A DNA stretch of 64,000 bases from a bacterium (GCA_029561455.1 JAKQIY010000047.1:188332-252331), one strand, 5' to 3'. Positions 16,916 to 25,116 are shown, counted from the stretch's first letter. Notes: generated by a model not told the origin, from the sequence alone. Translations and numbers: made by a program.

Positions 16916-18646
16916 CTACAATTTAAAATATTCAGCAGGGTGATCGCGATGAGACCCCCTATTGACTAAACAACCATTACTCCAACCATCATAATGCTCA
17001 CCCCACTCCTTATTACCCTCGTCCTGGTGTGGTTTTATCAGAGTCCCTTTTAACTTGAATATTTTTGATTTGTCTTGATGTGATAAATATTTTTTTTGAT
17101 ATAATTGAATCAAGGTTTCATAATTTTGAGGAAATTTTTGGATCAGATCATTGACAATATCGTTTAATCTTTTTTCATTAGTGATCTTTCCTGCTGCGGC
17201 CACTGAAGCATTACCATACTGAGCATTTTTTACAACATCAACCAGTGTCGCCTGGTCGTCAAGTTTTTCCACTGCGGTCATACGAATCGGAGAAAAACTG
17301 TCGGTTTTTGCAAACCCGGCTAAAACTGCCTCATCAGTCAGCTTTTCCAGTGCGGCAAGGCGAACATTATCAACTTTATCATTTGTCGCTATATTGGTCA
17401 GAACTGCCTGATCAGTGAGTTTATCTATCGCAGCAAGACGAACACTACCATCTTCATCATTGGTCGCCACATCTGCCAGGATAGAATGATCGGAAATTTT
17501 TCTTACAGCGGCCTTACGGATCTGATAGTTACTGTCATTTTTTGCCAGTTCAGTCAAGTCTGCTTGATTGGTGAGTTTATCTATCGCGGCAAGACGAATA
17601 TCATCAACTGTATCATTTTTTGCAATTAACGTGAGTACTGTCTGGTCGAAAAGTTTACCTACAGCAACCATTCGGACTTGCCATTCTTTGTCAATTTTTG
17701 CAATATCAGCCAGAACTTGTTTGTCCACAAGTTTTTCCACTGCTGCCATACGGACATCACTATCGAAATCATTTTTTGCAACATCGGCAAGAGCTGCCTG
17801 ATCGGTGAGTTCTTTTACTACAGTTTTTCGAATATCACCCAATAAATAAACATTTGTCATGTCTGTTAATTGAGCATCTCCCCATAAATACTTTTTTGTT
17901 AAATCTGTTAATTGTTCCTTACTCTCAGCTATTCCCAGCATTATATAAGCAATCATTCGGACTTGATAAGCTTCATCATTTTTCGCGATATCGGCCAAAA
18001 CTGACGGATCGGGAGCGAGTCTAACCAACGCAGCTTGGCGGACATTCACTTCTTTATCGTTTTTCGCCACTTCTGCTAATGTTGCCTGATCTGAGAGTCT
18101 TTCCACAGCTGCATAGCGAGCTTCGTTAGCGTGAGCTTTTTTTGCTACATCAGCCAGAGCTGTCTGATCGTCAAGTTTGGTTATTAATGTATTACAAATT
18201 TCCCAGGATTGTTCCTCAAGTGCCATGTTTACTAATACTGATTGATCTACGATTTTATCAATAGCGACTTTACGGATACTTAACTCTTTGTCGTTTTTTG
18301 CAACTTGCGCCAAAACTTTCTGATCAGTAATTTTACACACTGCAACCTTTCGGATCAGACCTGCCTTGTCAGTTTTAGCAATTTCAGCCAAGGCTTGCTG
18401 ATCTAAAAGTTTTTCCACAGCAACTTTACGATTATCATCATAAGAATCATTTTTTGCTACATTGGCAAGAATACACTGATCGGTTAGTTTTTCTATTGCT
18501 ACACTCCGGACAAATGCTTCAGGATCACTTTTAGCCAACACTGCCAATATTTCCTGGTTTTTCGGATCCTCCGGGTTGGCGCTTTTAATCCACTCTATAC
18601 GTTTAAGCCGGTTTTTGCTTTTCCATTTGGCGGTAAACAATCCCAT
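16916..18646 (-). CDS. HEAT/LRV-like solenoid protein, array copy 5
   Basis: 576 residues starting MGLFTAKW, with AGGAG about 8 bases upstream. About 17 repeats of 26 residues; one irregular stretch near residues 240-275 has two short YLWGD/YLLGD units inserted between repeats. The C-terminal ~120 residues match copy 1 almost residue for residue and end with HQD, HYD, Cys and HRDHPAEYFKL, whereas the remaining repeats of the two proteins do not align as a simple duplicate. It begins 20 bases after the stop of the P-loop NTPase gene, so it is the second gene of the operon. Confidence 0.87.
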   Translation of the reverse strand: MGLFTAKWKSKNRLKRIEWIKSANPEDPKNQEILAVLAKSDPEAFVRSVAIEKLTDQCILANVAKNDSYDDNRKVAVEKLLDQQALAEIAKTDKAGLIRKVAVCKITDQKVLAQVAKNDKELSIRKVAIDKIVDQSVLVNMALEEQSWEICNTLITKLDDQTALADVAKKAHANEARYAAVERLSDQATLAEVAKNDKEVNVRQAALVRLAPDPSVLADIAKNDEAYQVRMIAYIMLGIAESKEQLTDLTKKYLWGDAQLTDMTNVYLLGDIRKTVVKELTDQAALADVAKNDFDSDVRMAAVEKLVDKQVLADIAKIDKEWQVRMVAVGKLFDQTVLTLIAKNDTVDDIRLAAIDKLTNQADLTELAKNDSNYQIRKAAVRKISDHSILADVATNDEDGSVRLAAIDKLTDQAVLTNIATNDKVDNVRLAALEKLTDEAVLAGFAKTDSFSPIRMTAVEKLDDQATLVDVVKNAQYGNASVAAAGKITNEKRLNDIVNDLIQKFPQNYETLIQLYQKKYLSHQDKSKIFKLKGTLIKPHQDEGNKEWGEHYDGWSNGCLVNRGSHRDHPAEYFKL

Positions 18647-18665
18647 ACTAATCTCCTGTATTATA

Positions 18666-19259
18666 TCAAGATTTAATTATTTTATCCATAATCTTAAAAT
18701 AGCATGCTCGCTTTTCTTCCCAATCCGGCGAGCTTTTAATAAAGTGGTAGCGGGGATGATCGCGCCACACCTCGTACAGCAATTCATCCAGCCTGGCCGC
18801 CTTGTCCGGGGGCTCGCCGCGATGGGCATTGGGGTAGTACTGGTAAGCAGATTGAGCATTCACGGCGGCGGTTTGTAAATGGATAACGGCGGTATAGCGG
18901 TCGTAATGCTGTTGTTGTGAAGTGTTGGTCAGGGTATAGAAATCCGTTTCGGGCCGGCCGGCATTCAGCCAGTAAGCAATGGGGTCTAATGTGCCGCGAT
19001 GGCAGAGAATGATTTTATCAGGAAAGCAGGTTGCGACGGCGTCTTCCATGCCGGACTGGATTTCCACCATCAGGCGCTGAAAAACCGGTTCAATGGGGGA
19101 AATGCCGGTTTGCAGGGCATAAAACACCGCTTCAGGCAAGGAGATAATGTGGTTGGCATATTCGGGGATAGTACATAATTCTTTAATGAGCGTAGTCTTG
19201 CCGCCGCCGGGTCCACCGGTCAGGACAATCACTTTATTGTGGGTGGCATTGTTTTCCAT
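18666..19259 (-). CDS. AAA_28-type P-loop NTPase/kinase-like protein
   Basis: 197 residues from the ATG at 19259 (MENNATHNK). A TTG 45 bases upstream is the alternative start. I prefer the ATG because this family has its P-loop within the first ~15 residues; no clear ribosome site favours either. Walker A GGPGGGKT is at 15-22. A DKIILCHRGTLDPIAYW segment resembles the Walker B/lid region of AAA_28 (NadR/Ttd14-like) ATP-binding proteins, and an Arg-rich part lies near the C-terminus. Such proteins are small nucleotide-dependent kinases or switches whose substrates are mostly unknown. It leads the solenoid/radical SAM operon, 20 bases before copy 5, so a role in that system is likely by context only. 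Confidence 0.8.
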   Translation of the reverse strand: MENNATHNKVIVLTGGPGGGKTTLIKELCTIPEYANHIISLPEAVFYALQTGISPIEPVFQRLMVEIQSGMEDAVATCFPDKIILCHRGTLDPIAYWLNAGRPETDFYTLTNTSQQQHYDRYTAVIHLQTAAVNAQSAYQYYPNAHRGEPPDKAARLDELLYEVWRDHPRYHFIKSSPDWEEKRACYFKIMDKIIKS

Positions 19260-19425
19260 GTATTGAAAAGATAAAAAGTAATAGTTCTTTTTTCCGGCCC
19301 TCAAACAACCCGCTTCTCAAGATGTGAAAATAAATTAAAAGTTTTGCGGAATTTAACAAGGGATATTTACATTTTTTCTATATTTTATATCACTCCGCCA
19401 TAAGGGTTGGTACGATAAGGAGTTT

Positions 19426-19563
19426 ATGTTTTCTGTCATCCTGCCTGTTCGCTCGAAAAAGTCTGGCGTGTTCAAAGTGAACGGCATTGACATATTGGAC
19501 GTTACCTGCTCGCCCAGTAAATCCATTCCAGTGCACAAAAACGATGTTGTTGAACGTGAATAA
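19426..19563 (+). CDS. Possible small protein of 45 residues
   Basis: ATG at 19426 is preceded by AAGGAG with a 4-base gap, a better ribosome site than many real genes here have. The frame runs 45 codons to TAA (starts MFSVILPVRS, ends DVVERE). It has one Cys, no signal peptide and no membrane segment, and I recognise no family. An overlapping antisense frame of 61 codons (19353-19538) has no ribosome site. The position next to the solenoid/radical SAM operon makes it worth noting, but it lacks the His-x-Asp motifs of that family and may be a chance frame. Confidence 0.25.
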   Translation: MFSVILPVRSKKSGVFKVNGIDILDVTCSPSKSIPVHKNDVVERE

Positions 19564-19597
19564 TCAAAAAAAAATAATAAAGATTTTCATATTCCTG

Positions 19598-19626
19598 TTG
19601 TAAATTTCCCCCAAAAATATTATATT
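19598..19626 (+). promoter_or_regulatory. Sigma-70-like promoter of the TonB receptor gene
   Basis: TTGTAA (19598-19603) and TATATT (19621-19626) with a 17-base spacer, about 55 bases before the ATG at 19682. Four and five of six positions match the consensus. Confidence 0.5.
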
Positions 19627-19639
19627 TCGTTTTTACGAA
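19626..19639. promoter_or_regulatory. Palindrome at the transcription start, possible MarR operator
   Basis: TTCGT-TTTT-ACGAA is a perfect 5-base inverted repeat that overlaps the end of the -10 element and the expected transcription start of the TonB receptor. The MarR-family regulator encoded at the end of the same transcription unit would be the natural ligand. This is inferred from position only. Confidence 0.3.
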
Positions 19640-19681
19640 CTAATTATTGCATTGCACTTACTTAAATACGAGGGATACCTG

Positions 19682-21811
19682 ATGAAAATCACCAAGCTGT
19701 GCCTAGTACTGGGTATTGTATTTATTTTCATTCCGGCATTGTTAACCGCGGCCACACTGACCGGTAAAGTTACCGATGCCCTGACCGGCATTGCCCTGCC
19801 CGGCGCCAATATCGTCGTCGAAGGCACCGAACGCGGCGCCGCCAGCGATTCCGAAGGCAATTATATAATCAAGAGTCTCCCGGCCGGGCGTTATACCATC
19901 AAAGCCAGTTTTATCGGCTATGAAATCTCCAGCCGCAAACTCACTCTGGCTGATGAAGAAGCACGCGCCCTGGACTTTAAACTGCGGGAAAGTTTTTTCC
20001 AAACCCAGCAGGTGGTGATCACCGCTACCCGCGAGGAACGGATACTGGAGAATGTTCCGGTGGTGACGGAGATCATTGGCAAACCCGAAATTGAAGAACG
20101 CGGCGCTGAAAACCTGGCCCAGGCGCTGGAAGACCGGCCCGGTATCATCATCCAGGAGAATGCTTCCGGCGGCAAGAGCCTGAATCTGAACGGTATCGAC
20201 GGGCGGCGCGTGTTGATTTTGGTGGACGGACTGCCCATATCCGGCAAACTCAATAACCAGGTGGATTTGACCTTGCTGGACAGCGACCGCATCGAACACA
20301 TTGAAATTGTCAAAGGCCCGGCCTCGGCGCTGTACGGCAGCGAAGCCATGGGCGGGGTGGTCAATATCATTACCAACAAGGCAACGGACAAGAATACGAT
20401 CCGTATCAAACAAAAATATGGCACCAACGACCTCACCAGCGGCAACCTGTACATGTCCGGACGGCAATTGGGCATCGGTTACCAGTTGAATGTCGACCGC
20501 ACCCGCGGCGGAGTGGATAAAAACGAAGCGCTGATCGAGATAAGCGATCTGTGGAGCGACGGTGTGGATGGCAAGATCAGTTTCCAGGCGCCGGTTCTCG
20601 GCACAATAACCGCCGGTACCGAATATAAAAAAGACGGCCATGACTACCAGGAAACCTCAACCGGTCACGGCGGATCGGTCACTGTTTATGATGACGAAGC
20701 CAGGGTAGAACGCCTCAACAGTGTTATCGGTATTAACCGCACTCTGAAAAAGGCCGATATAGCTATCCAGGTATATCGCCATGATTATAAGCGGGAACTG
20801 ACTACCAAAAAACAAGGCGCGACAACAGCGCCGACCGTAGCGGTGAACGACGAGTTGTTGTATGGCCTTAAATCTGATTTCCGCTACCATGTTTCCGATA
20901 AACTGGAACTGGATATGGGGTATGATTACAGTAACGACGCCTACAAATCCGACCGCTTGTTGTACGATTCAGTTGAGCGAGAGTTGCACGGCATATTCGG
21001 CCAGGTGGAATACAAACCGGTTACACGGGTTACGCTGCTGGCCGGCGGGCGGTACGACAAAATTTCCCATTTCGACGGCTATACCAGTCCCCGCGTCAGC
21101 GCAATGGTTGAGTTGTTACAGGATTTGAAATTACGCGCTTCATGGGGCGGCGGGTTCCGCGCGCCTTCGTTCACGGATATGTATATTGACTATAGCAATC
21201 CGTATGTGGTGGTCAAGGGCAACCCCGATCTGAAACCGGAAAAATCCAGTGGCGGCAATGCCGGACTGGAATACATCTGGAACGGCAATGTGATGACCAG
21301 CGTTTCTTATTTTCATAACCGGTTTACCGATTTGATCATGGACTATGTTGTTCCCGGCACGGGTGTTTCCAGCTATCTCAATATTGATGACGCCAGGTTC
21401 ACCGGCATCGAGTTCCAGAACCGCATTTTTGTGCTGAATAATTTGACCACTACCTTTGGCTATAATTATACCCATATCGAACAGAGCGATGAAGATTTCT
21501 CCATTGCGCGGATTTCACCGCACACCGCCTCGCTACGCATAGTCTACAAACTGTTCCGCAACCGGGTCAGCCTCTCCTTCCGCGAACAATACTCCGGCAA
21601 GCGGGATATCAAGGTGTTTGATCCGCAAGCCCATAAATACAATATCGAACAAAAAAACGCCTACAGTTTGATGGATGCCTCTTGCATAATCAAAGTTAAC
21701 AGCTATCTGTCCTTGCAGGGCGGCGTTACCAATGCGCTGGATTATCGTGATAAAGATTATGGGCCCTGGGTCGGCAGGCGTTATTTTATCACAATGAATA
21801 CCGAGTTTTAG
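19682..21811 (+). CDS. TonB-dependent outer-membrane receptor
   Basis: 709 residues from the ATG at 19682, chosen because a clean signal peptide (MKITKLCLVL...LLTAA) begins there and GAGG lies upstream; an earlier in-frame start at 19652 only adds a non-signal extension. After the signal comes a carboxypeptidase-regulatory-like domain (about 24-105: GKVTDALTG, GANI, GNYIIKSLPAG). The TonB plug follows (about 120-235: NGIDGRRVLILVDGLP, then RIEHIEIVKGPASALYGSEA and GGVVNIIT), then a barrel ending in aromatic FITMNTEF. The family imports siderophores, cobalamin, metals or glycans using the proton-motive force. The ligand cannot be read from sequence. The barrel has the size of siderophore/cobalamin receptors rather than of SusC proteins, and no SusD gene is adjacent. 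A MarR regulator follows directly. Confidence 0.93.
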   Translation: MKITKLCLVLGIVFIFIPALLTAATLTGKVTDALTGIALPGANIVVEGTERGAASDSEGNYIIKSLPAGRYTIKASFIGYEISSRKLTLADEEARALDFKLRESFFQTQQVVITATREERILENVPVVTEIIGKPEIEERGAENLAQALEDRPGIIIQENASGGKSLNLNGIDGRRVLILVDGLPISGKLNNQVDLTLLDSDRIEHIEIVKGPASALYGSEAMGGVVNIITNKATDKNTIRIKQKYGTNDLTSGNLYMSGRQLGIGYQLNVDRTRGGVDKNEALIEISDLWSDGVDGKISFQAPVLGTITAGTEYKKDGHDYQETSTGHGGSVTVYDDEARVERLNSVIGINRTLKKADIAIQVYRHDYKRELTTKKQGATTAPTVAVNDELLYGLKSDFRYHVSDKLELDMGYDYSNDAYKSDRLLYDSVERELHGIFGQVEYKPVTRVTLLAGGRYDKISHFDGYTSPRVSAMVELLQDLKLRASWGGGFRAPSFTDMYIDYSNPYVVVKGNPDLKPEKSSGGNAGLEYIWNGNVMTSVSYFHNRFTDLIMDYVVPGTGVSSYLNIDDARFTGIEFQNRIFVLNNLTTTFGYNYTHIEQSDEDFSIARISPHTASLRIVYKLFRNRVSLSFREQYSGKRDIKVFDPQAHKYNIEQKNAYSLMDASCIIKVNSYLSLQGGVTNALDYRDKDYGPWVGRRYFITMNTEF

Positions 21812-21816
21812 GTATA

Positions 21817-22251
21817 ATGATGAATCGATATGAAGAAAAACTGGCAGACCTGGCGCCGCGCATTATGGGCGCCTTCCACAGCGTCGGTAAACGCCATGCC
21901 GAACATGAACAGTTGACCATGCGCCAGTTCCAGGCGCTGGTGATCGTCAACACCAGTGAGAATTTGAGTATTTCGGCATTTTGTGAAAAACTGGGACTGG
22001 CGGCGTCCACCGGTACGGAATTAGCCAACCGGATGATCGCTTCCGGTTATTTTGCCAAACAGAGCGAAAGTCCCGATAAACGGCAAGTGTATTTAAAAGT
22101 AACGCCGCATGGTTTGCAGGCCCTGGAATTACGAAAACGGGATATGATCGACCTGTTTGCGCGGTTGATAGAGCCCATGAGCGCTGAGGAGCGGCAAACT
22201 TTCGCAGAAGCGTTTGATACGATCTGGAAGATCATTTCCAGGTATTATTAA
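21817..22251 (+). CDS. MarR-family transcriptional regulator
   Basis: 144 residues with the MarR winged-helix layout: N-terminal dimerisation helix, LTMRQFQALVIV, recognition helix region LGLAASTGTELANRMIASGYF, the wing ESPDKRQVYLKVTPHG, and C-terminal helices. It starts 5 bases after the TonB receptor stop and is followed by a terminator, so the two form one transcription unit. It probably regulates that unit in response to a small ligand or metal; the palindrome at the receptor promoter is a candidate operator (inference). Confidence 0.88.
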   Translation: MMNRYEEKLADLAPRIMGAFHSVGKRHAEHEQLTMRQFQALVIVNTSENLSISAFCEKLGLAASTGTELANRMIASGYFAKQSESPDKRQVYLKVTPHGLQALELRKRDMIDLFARLIEPMSAEERQTFAEAFDTIWKIISRYY

Positions 22252-22261
22252 GGAATAAAGC

Positions 22262-22295
22262 AAGGCTCCGCAGAATTAAGCACGGAGCCTTTTTG
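22262..22295 (+). terminator. Rho-independent terminator after the marR gene
   Basis: AAGGCTCCG and CGGAGCCTT form a perfect 9-bp stem around a 12-base loop, followed by a short T-run (TTTTTG), ten bases after the stop codon. Confidence 0.85.
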
Positions 22296-22506
22296 CTATA
22301 ATGATGGTATAACTTTTGTTTGCGAAATGTGTGTGATGTGTTTATATTGTTTAACCGACAAAAGCTAAAAATACCGGTATAACTTTGGTGTTTGTTTTTG
22401 TTATTAATATCCCTGCAATCAAGGTATCTCCCCAAAAAGCAGGTAAGATACATATAAAGTTACTGTCGATTTTTAAAAAACAGTCCATTATTGAAAGGTT
22501 TATTTT

Positions 22507-23796
22507 ATCACTGTTTCATTTTATACAATCGGCTGCCGTTTGAACCAGGCCGAAACTGCGGTTATGCAGCAGGCCTTTACGCGCGCAGGTTATCAAATTG
22601 TCGGTTTTGGCAAACCCGCCGACCTGGTGGTGGTGAATACCTGTACCGTAACCGCTAAAGGAGATACAGAAACCAGCAAGATCATCAATAAAATAATGCA
22701 TATCAATGCCAATACTAAAATAGCCCTGGTGGGCTGCCAGGCGCAAACACAAAAAGAAAAGTTACTGGCGCTGCCGGGAGTGCACTGGGTAGTTGGTAAT
22801 GCGGTTAAACTGGAATTACCGGCGATCATCAAAGAACATTTGCACGAAACCCTGCTGCTCACTCCACCGATACCGCGTACTCTGTTCACCATGCCGTCGG
22901 CAGAGGCGGACGACCGGCATACCCGCGCCAATTTAAAAATTCAGGATGGCTGTGATTTTTATTGCAGTTACTGCGAAATCCCTTATGCGCGCGGCCATTC
23001 CCGCAGCCGCGAATTTGATGATATACGTCAGGAAGCCGAAACCCTGGTGCGGGCGGGACACCAGGAACTGATCCTGACCGGCGTCAATGTGGGTACCTAT
23101 AACGATAACGGCAGAACCCTGGCCGATGTCGTGCGCAGCCTGGAAATGATACCCGGTTTGCTGCGTATCCGCATTTCTTCGTTTGAAGCCACTACTTTTC
23201 CGGTGGAAATGCTGCCGTTCATGGCGAACGACCACAAACTGTGCCGCTTTATGCACATTTCCCTGCAAAGCGGCTGCGATAAAATATTAAAGCTGATGAA
23301 TCGCAAGTATACCACTGATGAGTATGCCGAGTTTTTACTGCTGGCTCACCGTACAGTCAATAACATTTGCCTGGGCACGGATGTGATCGTTGGCTTTCCC
23401 GGCGAAACGGACGATGATTTTATAGTTACCCGGAACTATTTACAGGAATTGCCGTTCACTTATTTCCATGTGTTCAGCTACTCGGATCGGCCCAACAGTA
23501 AAAGCCGGAACTTGCCGAACAAGGTAACGCCGGCCAAAATCCGCGATCGCAGCCAGATTTTACGGGAGCTATCCCGGCAAAAAAGAGCGCACTACCTGCA
23601 CAACCAGGTCGGGAGAATCGAAAAAGTGTTGTTTGAACAAAAGAAAAATGGCTGGTGGCATGGGGTAACCGATACCTTTATCAAAGTTAAAGTGGAATCG
23701 TCCGGCCATTTACATAACCGCTGCCTGCCGGTACGCCTGGAACAAGTGAGCGACCAGGCTATGCTGGGGTCATTATCCACAAATGAGGATGAATAA
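22507..23796 (+). CDS. mtaB: tRNA t6A37 methylthiotransferase MtaB, unusual start codon
   Basis: Radical SAM methylthiotransferase that converts t6A37 to ms2t6A37 in tRNA. It has the family layout: UPF0004 domain with three cluster Cys, radical SAM CxxxCxxC (DGCDFYCSYC) and a C-terminal TRAM-like domain. The first ATG/GTG/TTG in frame is TTG at 22540, but that would remove the conserved first Cys. Upstream in the same frame the sequence reads FYTIGCRLNQAE, the family's N-terminal signature, and the frame stays open to a stop at 22492-22494. An ATC at 22507 lies 8 bases after AAAGG and would make this Cys residue 10, exactly as in the neighbouring MiaB. I place the start there provisionally. 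Alternatives are a sequencing or assembly error that hid an ATG, or a damaged gene. MiaB follows after 9 bases. Confidence 0.85.
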   Translation: MTVSFYTIGCRLNQAETAVMQQAFTRAGYQIVGFGKPADLVVVNTCTVTAKGDTETSKIINKIMHINANTKIALVGCQAQTQKEKLLALPGVHWVVGNAVKLELPAIIKEHLHETLLLTPPIPRTLFTMPSAEADDRHTRANLKIQDGCDFYCSYCEIPYARGHSRSREFDDIRQEAETLVRAGHQELILTGVNVGTYNDNGRTLADVVRSLEMIPGLLRIRISSFEATTFPVEMLPFMANDHKLCRFMHISLQSGCDKILKLMNRKYTTDEYAEFLLLAHRTVNNICLGTDVIVGFPGETDDDFIVTRNYLQELPFTYFHVFSYSDRPNSKSRNLPNKVTPAKIRDRSQILRELSRQKRAHYLHNQVGRIEKVLFEQKKNGWWHGVTDTFIKVKVESSGHLHNRCLPVRLEQVSDQAMLGSLSTNEDE

Positions 23797-23805
23797 CGAG
23801 ATAAT

Positions 23806-25116
23806 ATGAAAGTATATATAGAAACCTACGGTTGCCAGATGAACGAGTATGACAGCGAGATCGTCCGGTCCGTGTTGCAACAACAAGAATTTGAGGTCAT
23901 TGCCACTCCCCAGGGAGCGGATGTGATCTTGCTGAATACCTGCTCGGTGCGCGACAACGCCAACCGCAAGGTGTTCGGCAGAGTGCATACCCTGCGGCAT
24001 TTATTGCGCAAACAACCGGTAAAGATCGGGATTATCGGCTGTATGGCAACGGATTTCAAAAAAGAGCTGCTCGATGACGACCACCTGACGGTTGACTTTA
24101 TTGTCGGGCCGGACAGCTACCGCAACCTGGCTGCTATAATCCGCGAGTCGTTTGAGAATGACCGTAAAGGTTTTGATGTTACCTTGTCCAAAACCGAAAC
24201 CTATGAGGACATTTACCCTATCCGCAACAGCGGCGTAAATGCCTGGATCGCCGTGATGCGCGGCTGTAATAATTTTTGTTCATTCTGCGTGGTACCCTAC
24301 ACGCGCGGCCGGGAACGCAGCCGTTCGCCGGAAAGCGTGATACAGGAAGCCCGGCAATTGGCGCAGGAAGGATTTAGCCAGGTAACGCTGCTGGGTCAAA
24401 ATGTCAATTCTTATAACTATAACGGCAGTGATTTTGCATATCTACTGAATAAGGTGAGCGAGATCGACGGTTTGCGGCGCATCCGTTTTACCTCGCCGCA
24501 CCCCAAAGATTTTCCCGAATCGCTGCTGGATGTGGTTGCGGATAATCTAAAGATCTGCAAGCATATTCATTTACCGCTGCAAGCCGGCAATAGCCGCGTT
24601 CTCGACCTGATGCGGCGCACCTATACGCATGAAGAGTACCTGCGCCTGGTGGATAAAATCCGCGCCACATGCCCGGAAGTGGCGTTGACTACCGATATTA
24701 TTGTCGGCTTTCCGACTGAAACAGATGATGAATTTGAGGATACGGTAAAAGTCATGAAATATGTGCAGTATGATTCGGCGTTTATATTTAAATACTCGGA
24801 ACGCAACGGTACCCTGGCGCAAAAAAAATATGCGGACGATGTGCCCGAAGAAGTGAAAACCGAACGAATTATGCATCTTAATGATTTACAAAAGCGCCAT
24901 TCGCTGAAAAAAAACCGGGCGCACATCGGTCAGACTTTGGAGGTGTTGATCGAGCAACAGGGCACCAAAAAGTCCCCGGATGATGTACAGGGCCGCACCG
25001 ATGGCAACAAGCTGGTCATTATACCCGGCGGGTCCTGTCAAGTCGGGCAGTACGTGAATGTGCTGATAACCGACGCCACCGCCCATGTTTTAAAAGGACA
25101 GATAGTTGAAAAATAG
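23806..25116 (+). CDS. miaB: tRNA-2-methylthio-N6-dimethylallyladenosine synthase MiaB
   Basis: 436 residues. Methylthiolates i6A37 to ms2i6A37 in tRNAs that read codons starting with U. UPF0004 cluster Cys are C10, C46 and C79; the radical SAM motif is C154-x3-C158-x2-C161 followed by VVPYTRGRERSR, the MiaB signature; a TRAM domain occupies about the last 65 residues. Length and motif spacing are normal. It lies 9 bases after MtaB and about 40 before the PIN-PhoH gene, so the three probably form one RNA-related operon. Confidence 0.96.
   Translation: MKVYIETYGCQMNEYDSEIVRSVLQQQEFEVIATPQGADVILLNTCSVRDNANRKVFGRVHTLRHLLRKQPVKIGIIGCMATDFKKELLDDDHLTVDFIVGPDSYRNLAAIIRESFENDRKGFDVTLSKTETYEDIYPIRNSGVNAWIAVMRGCNNFCSFCVVPYTRGRERSRSPESVIQEARQLAQEGFSQVTLLGQNVNSYNYNGSDFAYLLNKVSEIDGLRRIRFTSPHPKDFPESLLDVVADNLKICKHIHLPLQAGNSRVLDLMRRTYTHEEYLRLVDKIRATCPEVALTTDIIVGFPTETDDEFEDTVKVMKYVQYDSAFIFKYSERNGTLAQKKYADDVPEEVKTERIMHLNDLQKRHSLKKNRAHIGQTLEVLIEQQGTKKSPDDVQGRTDGNKLVIIPGGSCQVGQYVNVLITDATAHVLKGQIVEK

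Larger units (their letters stand above)
19260..19681. other. Divergent intergenic region between the solenoid operon and the TonB receptor
   Basis: About 420 bases that must hold the promoters of the minus-strand NTPase/solenoid/radical SAM operon and of the plus-strand TonB receptor. The latter is visible near 19598-19626. A possible 45-codon gene lies at 19426-19563. I see no clear promoter for the minus-strand operon. Confidence 0.5.

Noticed and set aside
22252-22506. A frameshifted start for mtaB in another frame
   Set aside because: No ATG in any frame lies in the ~60 bases upstream that would join the conserved N-terminus by one indel; a TTG at 22491 in another frame lacks a ribosome site.
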